Source of the DNA: Neptunicoccus cionae
GTDB taxonomy: Bacteria > Pseudomonadota > Alphaproteobacteria > Rhodobacterales > Rhodobacteraceae
Reading direction: 5' to 3'
Assembly: GCF_014643735.1 (NCBI RefSeq)
Contig: NZ_BMKA01000002.1
Coordinates: 744,001 to 808,000 of the forward strand
Length of the DNA stretch: 64,000 bases
Shown here: positions 25,371-34,587 of the stretch, piece by piece
Layout: the number at the start of each line of letters is the position of its first letter
Numbering within the stretch: the stretch's first letter is position 1
Program-made: the position numbers and the translations under genes
Notes under the pieces: generated by a model
Database searches by the model: none
Seen by the model: only the letters and a program-made list of their open reading frames with translations
Told to the model about the DNA's origin: nothing

Positions 25371-26060
25371 TTATCCTGTTAACCAGCGGAAGGCCCGTTT
25401 CAGATAGGCGGCGGCATCAACAGTCACCAGATCACCGTGCGCCATTAACACAGATTGCGCCGGCCAGTTGAGGATACGCGCTATCGCCTTTCGTGCCTTA
25501 TCGCGCCGTATGAACGCTATACGAAATTTGCGCGGCACTGTTGGTTCTGCTTCAACCATCAGATCCAGCCGCGCTACCACACGCCGCCAGCCGGTGTGCC
25601 AATCTTGGGGAAATTGCTGCAACAGATCGGTAAACAGCACTGTGCTGCTTTGACGATGAAAGAAAACCACCTCTTGCGTGATCAGATTGCCAGTAACAAT
25701 GGTCTGATCCAGCTCCCCCTGCCACGCTGCATTTGCGCCTTCGATCAGGTCCTCGTCAAACGTCAGATCCTTGCGCTTGTTCCGTAGCCCCGGCGGCGCA
25801 TAAAGCCGTGCTTCCCGATACGCGGCGGTCCACTCTGCGAGCCAAAGATGGTGCAGCGAATTGGGGGCAATGATGTGACAAACAGGGCCAAGGGCATCGA
25901 CGGCAGCGCGCAGACTGTCAGTCAGGGAAACCGGAGACCAGATCATCAGGTCGCCGCTGTTCAAACGGATCACGGCCATGCGGGTTGGATAGCGAAAGCC
26001 AGAAACATCAATGGTGTCGCCCGCCGCGATCCATATGTTTTCCCCGAATTTTTCTAGCAT
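25371..26060 (-). CDS. DUF4336 family protein (metallo-beta-lactamase-like fold)
   Basis: The 229-residue protein begins MLEKFGENIWIAAGDTIDVS and contains the DUF4336 landmarks HIIAPNSLHHLWLAEW and VLFTDLLQQFP, ending SVLMAHGDLV. DUF4336 proteins resemble metallo-beta-lactamase hydrolases with an altered metal site. No substrate is known. I use the ATG at 26060 (GAGGG upstream) rather than the longer in-frame ORF. It lies 13 bases downstream of serB on the same strand, so it may be the second gene of the serB transcript. Confidence 0.75.
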   Translation of the reverse strand: MLEKFGENIWIAAGDTIDVSGFRYPTRMAVIRLNSGDLMIWSPVSLTDSLRAAVDALGPVCHIIAPNSLHHLWLAEWTAAYREARLYAPPGLRNKRKDLTFDEDLIEGANAAWQGELDQTIVTGNLITQEVVFFHRQSSTVLFTDLLQQFPQDWHTGWRRVVARLDLMVEAEPTVPRKFRIAFIRRDKARKAIARILNWPAQSVLMAHGDLVTVDAAAYLKRAFRWLTG

Positions 26061-26073
26061 CGCGCCCTCTTGG

Positions 26074-26952
26074 TTATACGCCCACAAACTCTTCCGATTT
26101 ATAGCCTTGAAGATACAGCAGACCCGTCAGGTCTGCATAGTTCAGCCGAAGGTTCACTTCAGCCGCGACAACAGGCTTGGCATGAAGCGCCACGCCTGAC
26201 CCTGCCAGATGTAGCATCCCCAGATCATTGGCCCCGTCACCGACAGCTATCACGTCATCCGGTGTCAACCCCTTGGCAGCCGTAATTTCGTTCAACGCAT
26301 CCACCTTGGCCTGCTTCCCAAGCACCGGAACACCGTGTTCGCCGGTCAGTTTGCCATCTTCCTGCAACAACGTATTGGCGCGGTTCTCGTCAAACCCCAG
26401 CTTGTCCGCAACAGCCTCGGTGAAACTGGTAAAGCCGCCGGAAACCAGCGCCGCATAAGCCCCGTTCGCCCGCATGGTCGCCACCAGTTCAGGCCCGCCT
26501 GGCATCAGGGTAATCCGATCTTTCAGAACTTTTTCGATTACACCAACTGGCAGACCTTTCAACAGGCCGACCCTTTCCTTCAACGCAGCCTCAAAATCCA
26601 GCTCACCGTTCATCGCCCGCGCGGTGATTTCGGCAACCCGGTCACCGACGCCAGCCTCTGCCGCCAGTTCGTCGATGCACTCCTGCTGGATCATCGTGCT
26701 GTCCATATCCGCGAGAAGCACCTTCTTACGACGACCCTCCACCGGCTGAACGCAAAAGTCGATTCGCATCCGCTCCAACCCGCGCCAGAACACATCAAAG
26801 CCGCTGATTTCGGCGTCAAAATAGACATCACAGGCGATGCCATCGGCCAGCCAATCCGCTTTAGATCCGTTCAGACGCGATTTTATAGAAGACACCAGTT
26901 CGGGTGTAACACGGGCGTCTTCGGGCTTGGAAATAAGGGTCGCAACGTACAT
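26074..26952 (-). CDS. serB: Phosphoserine phosphatase
   Basis: The 292-residue HAD-superfamily enzyme catalyses the last step of L-serine synthesis. The catalytic motif LLADMDSTMIQQECIDELA lies at about residue 87, ALVSGGFTSFTEAVA supplies the second motif Ser, and AVGDGANDLGML is the Mg-binding motif. An N-terminal ACT-like region of about 80 residues precedes the catalytic domain, as in other SerB proteins. It is divergent from serC, so all three serine-pathway genes lie within 4 kb. The start at 26952 gives the family's usual length. Confidence 0.93.
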   Translation of the reverse strand: MYVATLISKPEDARVTPELVSSIKSRLNGSKADWLADGIACDVYFDAEISGFDVFWRGLERMRIDFCVQPVEGRRKKVLLADMDSTMIQQECIDELAAEAGVGDRVAEITARAMNGELDFEAALKERVGLLKGLPVGVIEKVLKDRITLMPGGPELVATMRANGAYAALVSGGFTSFTEAVADKLGFDENRANTLLQEDGKLTGEHGVPVLGKQAKVDALNEITAAKGLTPDDVIAVGDGANDLGMLHLAGSGVALHAKPVVAAEVNLRLNYADLTGLLYLQGYKSEEFVGV

Positions 26953-27066
26953 CTGAGCACTCTGTTTTGGGTCAACTTGCGGCGCTTTATTCGCCAAAAA
27001 CGTCAAAATGACCAGTGTTTCCTGTTGCGATGCAGCAAAAACTAACTTAGATGCGGCGGTGGGACA

Positions 27067-27084
27067 CCTCTCCCCAACGAGAGG
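27067..27084 (+). promoter_or_regulatory. Leader hairpin upstream of serC
   Basis: CCTCTC and GAGAGG form a 6-bp stem with a CCCAAC loop, 25 bases before the serC start and just ahead of its ribosome-binding region (TAAGGA). A conserved RNA element named the serC motif has been described in front of serC in Alphaproteobacteria. Whether this sequence matches that model needs a covariance search. Confidence 0.4.
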
Positions 27085-27108
27085 CTTATATCTGTAAGGA
27101 TACCACTG

Positions 27109-28248
27109 ATGACGACATCTCAGCCGGGCGCACGCCCGCAAAATCCCCGTTTTAGCTCTGGCCCCTGTACGAAACCACCAACGTGGTCACTGGATGCGTT
27201 GCGCGATGCGCCGCTTGGCCGTTCCCACCGCGCCGCCGTGGGCAAAGACAAGCTGAAAGCCGCAATCGAAACCACCCGCGACATTCTGGGCGTTCCGGCC
27301 GATTACAAAATCGGCATCGTTCCTGCATCCGACACCGGTGCGGTTGAAATGGCGCTTTGGTCCATGCTCGGCGCGCGGGGTGTGACCATGCTGTCGTGGG
27401 AAAGCTTCGGCGCCGGTTGGGTCACGGATGTAACCAAACAACTTAAACTGGACGTGACGCATCTGAATGCGGATTACGGCCAGCTTCCCGACCTTTCAGC
27501 GATCAATTTTGACGACGACGTGGTGTTCACATGGAACGGCACAACATCCGGTGTGCGTGTGCCGAACGGTGACTTCATTCCGGCAGACCGTGCTGGCCTG
27601 ACCATCTGCGATGCAACCTCTGCGGCCTTTGCGCAAGACCTGCCTTGGGACAAACTGGATGTGACGACTTTCTCATGGCAGAAAGTTCTGGGCGGCGAAG
27701 CGGCCCACGGTGTGCTGATCCTGTCGCCCCGCGCTGTGGAGCGTCTGGAAAACTACACCCCGCCGTGGCCCCTGCCAAAAATCTTCCGCATGACCAAAGG
27801 CGGCAAGCTGATCGACGGTATTTTCACCGGTGCTACGATCAACACGCCGTCCATGCTTTGTGTCGAAGATTACCTCTTCGCGCTGGATTGGGCGAAATCT
27901 GTTGGCGGTCAAACAGGGCTGAAAGCCCGCGCCGATGCGAACCTTGCCGAGATTGAAGCTTTTGTCGCGGCAAACGACTGGATCGATTTTCTGGCCGAAA
28001 CACCCGAGACCCGTTCCAACACTTCTGTCTGCCTGAAGTTCACAGATGGCCGGATCACAGACGGTGCAGCCTTTGCCAAGGCGGTTGCGAAGCGGCTGGA
28101 AGCTGAAGGTGTTGCGCTGGACATCGGGGCGTACCGTGATGCCCCTGCGGGCCTGCGCATCTGGTGCGGCGGAACTGTTGAAACAGCCGACATTGCAGCA
28201 CTGCTGCCGTGGCTGGACTGGGCGTTTAACGCCGAGATTTCCCAATAA
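27109..28248 (+). CDS. serC: Phosphoserine aminotransferase
   Basis: The 379-residue class V aminotransferase converts 3-phosphohydroxypyruvate and glutamate to phosphoserine and 2-oxoglutarate. Family features are [13 protein letters not shown] at the N-terminus, [16 protein letters not shown], and [17 protein letters not shown] with the PLP lysine. The C-terminal [20 protein letters not shown] is typical of the alphaproteobacterial SerC type. It is followed by serA after a 64-base gap containing a hairpin. Confidence 0.94.
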   Translation: MTTSQPGARPQNPRFSSGPCTKPPTWSLDALRDAPLGRSHRAAVGKDKLKAAIETTRDILGVPADYKIGIVPASDTGAVEMALWSMLGARGVTMLSWESFGAGWVTDVTKQLKLDVTHLNADYGQLPDLSAINFDDDVVFTWNGTTSGVRVPNGDFIPADRAGLTICDATSAAFAQDLPWDKLDVTTFSWQKVLGGEAAHGVLILSPRAVERLENYTPPWPLPKIFRMTKGGKLIDGIFTGATINTPSMLCVEDYLFALDWAKSVGGQTGLKARADANLAEIEAFVAANDWIDFLAETPETRSNTSVCLKFTDGRITDGAAFAKAVAKRLEAEGVALDIGAYRDAPAGLRIWCGGTVETADIAALLPWLDWAFNAEISQ

Positions 28249-28255
28249 GCTATTC

Positions 28256-28276
28256 GCCCCGCGCCTGACGCGGGGC
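28256..28276 (+). terminator. GC-rich hairpin between serC and serA
   Basis: GCCCCGCG pairs with CGCGGGGC across a CCTGA loop, seven bases after the serC stop. There is no T-run, so it more likely protects or partly attenuates a serC-serA transcript than ends it. Confidence 0.45.
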
Positions 28277-28312
28277 CACTCCATACATATTTATACACAA
28301 GGAACGCCCAAA

Positions 28313-29908
28313 ATGGCACCTAAAGTACTCGTCTCTGACAAACTCAGCCCGACCGCCGTGCAAATCTTCCGTGACAACGGCATCGAAGTGGATTTCGAAC
28401 CGGATCTGGGCAAAGACAAAGTAGAACTGATGAAACGCATCGGGGAATACGACGGTCTTGCCATTCGTTCGGCCACCAAAGTCACCGAGAAAATCCTCGA
28501 AAACGCGACAAACCTGAAGGTTATCGGGCGCGCTGGTATCGGTGTGGACAACGTGGACCTGAATGCCGCATCGCGCAAGGGTGTGATCGTGATGAACACG
28601 CCGTTTGGCAACTCTATCACCACCGCAGAACACGCGATTGCGATGATGTTTGCTGTGGCCCGTCAAATCCCCGAAGCATCGGCATCGACCCATGCGGGCA
28701 AATGGGAAAAGTCCAAGTTCATGGGGGTCGAGCTGACGAATAAGACCCTTGGTCTGATCGGCTCCGGCAACATCGGCTCCATCGTTGCCAGCCGTGCGCT
28801 GGGTCTGAAAATGAAGGTTGTGGCCTATGACCCCTTCCTGTCCGAAGAGCGTGCCGCCGAACTGGGCGTGAAGAAAGTAGAGCTGGACGAGATGTTGGCC
28901 CAAGCCGATTTCATCACGTTGCACGTTCCAAAAACCGAAAAAACCGCAGGTATGCTGGACGCGGCGGCCATCGCCAAAATGAAAAAAGGCGTGCGCATCG
29001 TGAACTGTGCTCGTGGTGGTTTGGTCGACGAAGACGCACTGGTAGAGGCGCTGAAATCCGGTCATGTCGCTGGCGCTGCTTTTGACGTGTTCGCGGTAGA
29101 ACCCGCAACAGACAGCCCGCTGTTCAACCTGCCCAACGTGGTTGTGACCCCGCACCTTGGCGCGGCGACCACCGAAGCACAGGAGAACGTTGCGATCCAA
29201 GTGGCGGAGCAGATTTCAGACTACCTGCTGAACGGCGCTGTGACCAATGCGATCAACATGCCGTCGATCACTGCCGAAGAAGCACCAGTGCTGAGCCCGT
29301 TTGTAAAGCTTGCCTCCCATCTGGGGGCGTTCATCGGCCAGATGACCGAAGAAGCGATCGAAAGCGTGAACATTCTTTATGATGGTAAGGTGTCCGAAAT
29401 GAACACCAAGGCGCTGTCCTCGGCGGCGATTGCCGGTGTGATGAAGGCGCAAAATCCCGATGTGAACATGGTATCTGCCCCTGTGGTTGCTGCTGAACGT
29501 GGCATCCAGTGTTCCACCACCACGCAGGAAAAATCAGGTGTGTTTGACAGCTACATCAAGCTGACCGTGAAAACCGCAAAGAAAGAGCGTTCCATCGCAG
29601 GGACGGTCTTTTCGGACGGGAAGCCACGGTTCATCCAGATCAAAGGCATCAACATTGACGCCGAAGTTGGCCGTCACATGCTTTACACCACCAACGACGA
29701 TATGCCGGGCATCATCGGGACGCTGGGCCAGACAATGGGCGAGAGCGACGTAAACATCGCGAACTTTACCCTTGGCCGGTCCGAAGCGGGCGCCAACGCG
29801 ATTGCGCTGCTTTACCTCGATGCACAGCCGCCGGTTCCGGTTCTGGAGAAGCTGCGTCAGACAGGCATGTTCCAGCAGGTTAAACCACTGGAATTCGACG
29901 TAGAATAA
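28313..29908 (+). CDS. serA: D-3-phosphoglycerate dehydrogenase
   Basis: The 531-residue NAD-dependent enzyme performs the first committed step of serine synthesis. The substrate-binding domain (MAPKVLVSDKLSPTAV onward) wraps a Rossmann domain with GLIGSGNIGSIVASRALG (about residue 147) and the catalytic His region VTPHLGAATTEAQENVA. An intervening domain and a C-terminal ACT domain (DDMPGIIGTLGQTMGESDVN) make this the long form with possible serine feedback. AAGGAACGCCCAAA precedes ATG 28313. A strong terminator follows. Confidence 0.95.
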   Translation: MAPKVLVSDKLSPTAVQIFRDNGIEVDFEPDLGKDKVELMKRIGEYDGLAIRSATKVTEKILENATNLKVIGRAGIGVDNVDLNAASRKGVIVMNTPFGNSITTAEHAIAMMFAVARQIPEASASTHAGKWEKSKFMGVELTNKTLGLIGSGNIGSIVASRALGLKMKVVAYDPFLSEERAAELGVKKVELDEMLAQADFITLHVPKTEKTAGMLDAAAIAKMKKGVRIVNCARGGLVDEDALVEALKSGHVAGAAFDVFAVEPATDSPLFNLPNVVVTPHLGAATTEAQENVAIQVAEQISDYLLNGAVTNAINMPSITAEEAPVLSPFVKLASHLGAFIGQMTEEAIESVNILYDGKVSEMNTKALSSAAIAGVMKAQNPDVNMVSAPVVAAERGIQCSTTTQEKSGVFDSYIKLTVKTAKKERSIAGTVFSDGKPRFIQIKGINIDAEVGRHMLYTTNDDMPGIIGTLGQTMGESDVNIANFTLGRSEAGANAIALLYLDAQPPVPVLEKLRQTGMFQQVKPLEFDVE

Positions 29909-29930
29909 ATCTCTGCCATAATTGAATTAA

Positions 29931-29973
29931 GGCCTGCGGATATCCTTGTGATACCCGCAGGCCTTTTCGTTTC
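29931..29973 (+). terminator. Rho-independent terminator after serA
   Basis: GGCCTGCGG pairs with CCGCAGGCC around an inner TATC/GATA stem and a short loop, followed by TTTTCGTTTCTT. It ends the serC-serA transcript and sits just before the convergent alkane monooxygenase gene. Confidence 0.92.
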
Positions 29974-29998
29974 TTATACCTGACAAAGGTTAACAGCC

Positions 29999-31132
29999 CT
30001 AACGCGGCAACGGATTCAGCGCCTTGTTGTACGGGGTCCAGTCCTTCACATCCGGATAATACTTGCGTCGCCACGCCCGCACTTTGGGGTTCATGTAGCG
30101 CCGCCAGAACGGTGGCATCATCGCCATAATCGTCATTATGGGATAACTGTATGGCAGTTGGGGTGCCTCATCCGCATCGTAGGTTTGCAGCAGCGGAAAA
30201 CGGCGGCTCGGCTTGTAGTGATGGTCCGAGTGGCGCTGCAGGTTGATCAGCACAAAGTTCGTGACACGGTGCGCCGCGTTCCATGAATGGCGGGGCAGGA
30301 CGTGTTCATATTTGCCCTCCCCCAGATGGCGGCGGGTCAGACCGTAGTGCTCAACGTAATTGACCAGCTCCAACTGCCAGATCGCCACAAAAGCTTGCAG
30401 GCAGAACATGCCCACGCCGGTCCATCCCCCGATCATATAGGCCAGCAACAGCCACCCCGCCTGCCACGCCGCGTATCGCCAGAACGGGTTGCTGCGATGG
30501 GATGCGGGAAGACCCTTACGCGCCAGCATCGCCTTCTCCGCCCCAAAGGCAGAGTGGAAGCAGGACACAAGCACACGGCGGAAAAAGCGGTGGAACCCTT
30601 CGTTGTAGCGCGCGGTCACAGGATCACGCGGCGTTCCCACATAGCGGTGATGCACCAGCAGGTGTTCGCTGCGAAAATGACCGTACAGTACCATTGTCAT
30701 CAGCATATCGCCCAGAAACCGTTCAAAACGGGACTTCTGGTGCATCAATTCATGGGCATAGTTGATCCCGATGGTTCCGCTGGCAATGCCAACTGTCGCC
30801 ATAAAAATCCAGCTTTCCCGCGTGCTTAGCCGATCAGTCCAACTGACATAGGCCAGTGATCCGAACACCAGAACCACCTGCAAAAACGGCCAGATCAGGG
30901 TGATCAACGTGTACCAGCGCAGACTGTTATCCGGTGTTTCTGTGTCCATATTGTCCGTGCGCAAACCGCCAACCACATCCACCAGAGACATGGCCCACCA
31001 GCCAAACAGCGGGGTCAGCGCCAGCCACCAGCCGCCCTGCCAACCAGCCAGAGCGAGCACAGGCAGATAGCCAAGCGACAGCCAGAACGGCAGCGCTGCA
31101 AGAAAATTGGTGCGGATGGGATCGCCAGACAT
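29999..31132 (-). CDS. Alkane 1-monooxygenase (AlkB family, integral membrane)
   Basis: The 377-residue polytopic di-iron protein carries the AlkB histidine boxes: HELMHQ (about residue 127), EHLLVHHRYVGTPRDPVTA (about 158), NYVEHYGL and LQRHSDHH (about 298). AlkB hydroxylates the terminal carbon of alkanes and needs rubredoxin and rubredoxin reductase. Neither is encoded nearby, so electrons must come from elsewhere. GGAG precedes ATG 31132. Related enzymes act on other hydrocarbons or lipids, so alkane use is a family inference. Confidence 0.88.
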   Translation of the reverse strand: MSGDPIRTNFLAALPFWLSLGYLPVLALAGWQGGWWLALTPLFGWWAMSLVDVVGGLRTDNMDTETPDNSLRWYTLITLIWPFLQVVLVFGSLAYVSWTDRLSTRESWIFMATVGIASGTIGINYAHELMHQKSRFERFLGDMLMTMVLYGHFRSEHLLVHHRYVGTPRDPVTARYNEGFHRFFRRVLVSCFHSAFGAEKAMLARKGLPASHRSNPFWRYAAWQAGWLLLAYMIGGWTGVGMFCLQAFVAIWQLELVNYVEHYGLTRRHLGEGKYEHVLPRHSWNAAHRVTNFVLINLQRHSDHHYKPSRRFPLLQTYDADEAPQLPYSYPIMTIMAMMPPFWRRYMNPKVRAWRRKYYPDVKDWTPYNKALNPLPR

Positions 31133-31255
31133 GAATGCTCCGGTAGTTTTTCGCAATCTGGCACGAAAGGCGGGAACACACAATTCAAACGGTGGGGAAG
31201 GTTGGCCGCGCAGCAACGGGCGGCCAACCTTCGGATCAGAAGCATTCAGTCGGGT

Positions 31256-32608
31256 TTAGCCCGCAGCGGTGATACCGGCGTCGACCGCGTTCAGAATGGT
31301 ATCCACCTCGGCTTCGCTGATCACCAACCCCGGAGACAGCAGGATATTCGCACCGGAAACCCGCAGCATCGCGCCATTCTCATAGGCGACCTTGGCGACC
31401 TTGGCGCCAAAATCCGGTGCCATCTGCTTTTTGCTCTCGCGGTCGGATACAAATTCAATCGCAGTCATCAACCCGTGGCCACCGCGGACATCCCCGATAA
31501 CACTGTGTTTTTCCTTCAGGCGCTGCACGCCTTCAAACATCTGCGTCCCCCGCGCGGCGGCGTTGACCCGCACGTCCAGGCGCTGGGTTTCTTTCAGACA
31601 GGCAACCGCAGCAGCCGCCCCGACCGGATGGCCGGAATAGGTGTAACCGTGGCCGATAGACCCTTCGGGTCCGGCTTTTTCAAACACTTCGGTCATGCTT
31701 TCCGCAATCATACAAGCACCGAACGGGTAGTATCCGTTGGTGATCGCTTTGGCGGTACACATCATATCAGGCTGCACACCCCAGTGCCGCGAACCGGACC
31801 AGTCGCCTGTGCGACCAAAGGCGGTGATCACCTCATCCGCGATCATCAGGATACCGTGGCGGGAACAGATCTCGCGCATGCCGGGCATGAATGTTTCGTG
31901 TGGCACCATGATGCCACCGGCCCCAAGGATCGGCTCCATGATGAAGGCCGCGATGGTGTTTGGCCCTTGGAAAGCGATCTCGTCTTCGGCGGCTTGTAGG
32001 ATCAATTGGGTCAGCTTGGCGGGGTCAGATTCATTGAACGGGTTGCGATAGGCATAGGGTGCCGGCAGGTGGCGACAGCCAGGAAGCAGCGGTTCATAGG
32101 CGGTGCGGAAGCGGTTGTTACCATTCACCGAAGCGCCGCCGAAGTGGGTGCCGTGATAGCCTTTCTTCAGGCTTAGGAACTTGGTGCGCTGGGTCTCACC
32201 ACGGATTTTGTGATACTGACGGGCCAAACGCAGGCTGGTTTCAACGGAATCGGACCCGCCGCTGGTGAAGAACGCACGCCCCATGCCTTCGGGCTGAAAA
32301 AACTCGCGCAACATGTAGGACAGCTCAATCGCTGCATCATTAGACGTGCCAGCGAAGGTGGAATAATAGGGCAGCTGGTTCAGCTGGTTAGAGATCGCCT
32401 CTTTCACCGGATCACAGGAATAACCGAGGTTTACGTTCCACAACCCGCCAACTGCATCGATGGTTTCGTGACCGTCGATATCGGTGATCTTAACGCCCTG
32501 AGCACCGGTGATAATTGCCGGAGGGTTGTCTTGCTGGCCGCCGGGATGGGCCATCGGGTGCCACATGTGTTTTGCGTTATTTTCCTTAAGGAAGTTATCG
32601 TCTTTCAT
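31256..32608 (-). CDS. Class III PLP-dependent aminotransferase
   Basis: About 450 residues of the omega-amino-acid/pyruvate aminotransferase family. Motifs are FFTSGGSDSVETSLRLARQY, SLKKGYHGTHFGGASVNGN, LMIADEVITAFGRTGDW with the PLP-binding Asp, and TAKAITNGYYPFGA with the PLP Lys. Family members move amino groups from taurine, beta-alanine, GABA or diamines to pyruvate. A taurine:pyruvate role is tempting because xsc is 8 kb away, but nothing here proves it. It lies downstream of the IclR gene on the same strand, probably co-regulated with the divergent transporter operon. An upstream in-frame TTG could extend it by eight residues. Confidence 0.87.
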   Translation of the reverse strand: MKDDNFLKENNAKHMWHPMAHPGGQQDNPPAIITGAQGVKITDIDGHETIDAVGGLWNVNLGYSCDPVKEAISNQLNQLPYYSTFAGTSNDAAIELSYMLREFFQPEGMGRAFFTSGGSDSVETSLRLARQYHKIRGETQRTKFLSLKKGYHGTHFGGASVNGNNRFRTAYEPLLPGCRHLPAPYAYRNPFNESDPAKLTQLILQAAEDEIAFQGPNTIAAFIMEPILGAGGIMVPHETFMPGMREICSRHGILMIADEVITAFGRTGDWSGSRHWGVQPDMMCTAKAITNGYYPFGACMIAESMTEVFEKAGPEGSIGHGYTYSGHPVGAAAAVACLKETQRLDVRVNAAARGTQMFEGVQRLKEKHSVIGDVRGGHGLMTAIEFVSDRESKKQMAPDFGAKVAKVAYENGAMLRVSGANILLSPGLVISEAEVDTILNAVDAGITAAG

Positions 32609-32662
32609 CTTTCCGATCCTTTTTTTGGTCAAAGCCCGTTCGGGCAGGTTCAGGGTTGGGGC

Positions 32663-33436
32663 TTATTCGGCCGCATCGAGCACCGGCTGACGCCGTGCTC
32701 CGTAAAGTCTGGAAATAGCTTGTGCCGCTTCGTCGATGTTCAGCGCGATGCAGTCGCGGACCCGATCATCAAAACGGGACATGGGCGTGGCCACGGCAAC
32801 AGCGCCGCAAACCGTGTCAGTGTGATCGAAAACCGGCGCGGCCATACCCACGACATCAGCTTCGAATGTTCCGAACATCAAAGCATGCCCCGCCGCCTGC
32901 GCCTGCTCCACCAGTGCCAGCACTGATTCGCGCTCCAGCGGGGTTTCGGTGGTGATCCGCTCAAGCACACGGTTTAAAATCCGGTCGCGCTTGGCTGCGT
33001 CAAGACAGCTTAAATAGGCGATGCCCGATGCGGTGGCGTGGAAGGGCAAAATTTCAGCCGGATCAATATAGACCCGCGTGGCCCTGACCGAAGTTTCCAC
33101 AATGGCTACCTCGCTCAATCCATTCTTTTGATGGTGGCTTAGATGCGCGGTTTCTCCGGTTTTCTCTACCAGATCAGATAAAACGTTTTTTGCTGCGATC
33201 TCAATGGGATATGTCAAGTTTCGCACAGACGCCAGCCGCGTTACGGCAGGACCGAGGTGGTAGGTTTTGCTCAGCGGGTCTTGCTCCAGAAACCCTTGGG
33301 CCTCCAGCGCGGTCAGGTATCTTTGGACGGTCGCTTTATCCCGTTTCAACAACCGTGCTGCTTCTGACAAACCGATAGACGGACGGGCGGTATGGAACAG
33401 GTCCAGTATCTCCAAAGCCTTCTCTACAGTGCTCAT
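32663..33436 (-). CDS. IclR-family transcriptional regulator
   Basis: The 257-residue protein begins MSTVEKALEILDLFHTARPS with the winged helix (LSEAARLLKRDKATVQRYLTAL) and has an IclR effector domain ending QAISRLYGARRQP. It sits between the class III aminotransferase it precedes and the divergent tctC operon. A near-perfect palindrome lies in the intervening promoter region. That arrangement argues that it controls both sides in response to the imported compound or a product. An alternative GTG is one codon upstream. Confidence 0.9.
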   Translation of the reverse strand: MSTVEKALEILDLFHTARPSIGLSEAARLLKRDKATVQRYLTALEAQGFLEQDPLSKTYHLGPAVTRLASVRNLTYPIEIAAKNVLSDLVEKTGETAHLSHHQKNGLSEVAIVETSVRATRVYIDPAEILPFHATASGIAYLSCLDAAKRDRILNRVLERITTETPLERESVLALVEQAQAAGHALMFGTFEADVVGMAAPVFDHTDTVCGAVAVATPMSRFDDRVRDCIALNIDEAAQAISRLYGARRQPVLDAAE

Positions 33437-33472
33437 CACTTACCCTATCGTTGCAAATGCATCGTTTTTTGT

Positions 33473-33530
33473 TTGACACTGATCCTGCTTTGAAGCAATC
33501 ATTATTTCAACCGACGGATTGAATAATGAT
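33473..33530 (+). promoter_or_regulatory. Promoter and likely IclR operator for the tctCBA operon
   Basis: TTGACA at 33473-33478 is followed 17-18 bases later by a weak -10 (AATCAT). The inverted repeat ATCATTATTTCAA (33498-33510) and TTGAATAATGAT (33519-33530) has 12 matching positions with one extra T and an 8-base spacer. It overlaps the -10 and start region, as expected for a regulator-controlled promoter. Confidence 0.6.
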
Positions 33531-33576
33531 CCACGGTCATGACTTGGAACACAAGACATCGGACAGGGAGTCCCTT

Positions 33577-34518
33577 ATGAAACATTTTCTTACCATAGCA
33601 GCTACGGCCGCATTAACGGCTGGTGCCATCGGCGCGCCTGCATTGGCTGAATACCCCGAGAAACCCGTAAACTTTATCGTGCCGTGGCCTCCGGGTGATC
33701 TGGAAGACGTGCTGACCCGCATGATCGCCGAAGATTTCCAAAAGGAATACGGCGTAGCAGCGGCAGTGGTGAACAAGCCGGGCGGCGGTGGTGGCCCGTT
33801 CCCGGGTGCCATTGATGTGGCGACTGCTCCGGCGGACGGCTATACCATCGGTTCATTCGTGATCGGCGTTCCGCTGATCGGCCACGAGATCGGTATCGAC
33901 GAACTAACCCCCGCGAAATTCGACCCGCTGGGCATTTTCCTGACCTACCCGTTTGTTCTGGCAACATCCGGTGACGCGCCATTCAAGACGATTGAAGAAA
34001 TGGCCGAACATGCCAAATCCAACGATCTGGCGCTGGGGCATTTCGGTGCGCCGCTGACACCGACCAAAGTGTCACTGGCCTATGCCAAAACCGCCGGTTT
34101 TGAATGGGGATCCGAAGCTGCGTTTGATGCGCTTGACTGTAACACGCTGGCCTCTGGCGATGCGGATGTGATCAACACAACACTGCAACTGGTTCTGCCA
34201 TGTCTCGACAGCATCACCGTTCTGGCGACCATGACAGACGAGCGTATTTCCCTTACACCGGATGCACCGACAATGGCCGAAGTGAACCCCGAGCTGGGTA
34301 TCTCTTTGTGGAACGGTCTGTTCGTCACCAAAGACACCCCGCAAGACGTGCGCGAAAAGATCATCGCGGTTGCGAAGAAAACCGTTATGTCCGAGCGCGC
34401 CCAGAAACTGGCCGCTGAGACAGGTGCCGGTGTCTATTGGCAGGATGCTGACACATCTGCCGGTCGGATCGAAACCGACACAGGCAAACTGGCGACAGTG
34501 AACGGTCTGATAGAGTAA
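33577..34518 (+). CDS. Tripartite tricarboxylate transporter substrate-binding protein (TctC family)
   Basis: The 313-residue periplasmic protein has a signal peptide (MKHFLTIAATAALTAGAIGA..ALA) followed by EYPEKPVNFIVPWPPG, the standard opening of TctC/Bug proteins. VVNKPGGGGG is the ligand-loop motif. These proteins feed carboxylates and other small molecules to a TctAB permease. Two cysteines in the C-terminal lobe (DALDCNTLA, VLPCLDS) could form a disulphide. A terminator-like hairpin separates it from tctB, fitting excess production of the binding protein. Confidence 0.92.
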   Translation: MKHFLTIAATAALTAGAIGAPALAEYPEKPVNFIVPWPPGDLEDVLTRMIAEDFQKEYGVAAAVVNKPGGGGGPFPGAIDVATAPADGYTIGSFVIGVPLIGHEIGIDELTPAKFDPLGIFLTYPFVLATSGDAPFKTIEEMAEHAKSNDLALGHFGAPLTPTKVSLAYAKTAGFEWGSEAAFDALDCNTLASGDADVINTTLQLVLPCLDSITVLATMTDERISLTPDAPTMAEVNPELGISLWNGLFVTKDTPQDVREKIIAVAKKTVMSERAQKLAAETGAGVYWQDADTSAGRIETDTGKLATVNGLIE

Positions 34519-34539
34519 ACCGTTTCCGATAAAGACCCG

Positions 34540-34565
34540 AACCGGCCCCTTCGGGCCGGTTTTTC
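34540..34565 (+). terminator. Attenuating terminator between tctC and tctB
   Basis: AACCGGCCC and GGGCCGGTT form a 9-bp stem with a CTTC loop, followed by a short T-run. The permease genes continue 23 bases later on the same strand, so it probably lets only part of the transcripts through. Confidence 0.8.
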
Positions 34566-34587
34566 TGAACCTGCGAGGGAGACCGCA

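Noticed and set aside
31256-32608. Calling the class III aminotransferase taurine:pyruvate aminotransferase
   Set aside because: Class III motifs alone do not give substrate, and the gene is tied to the IclR/tct locus rather than to xsc.
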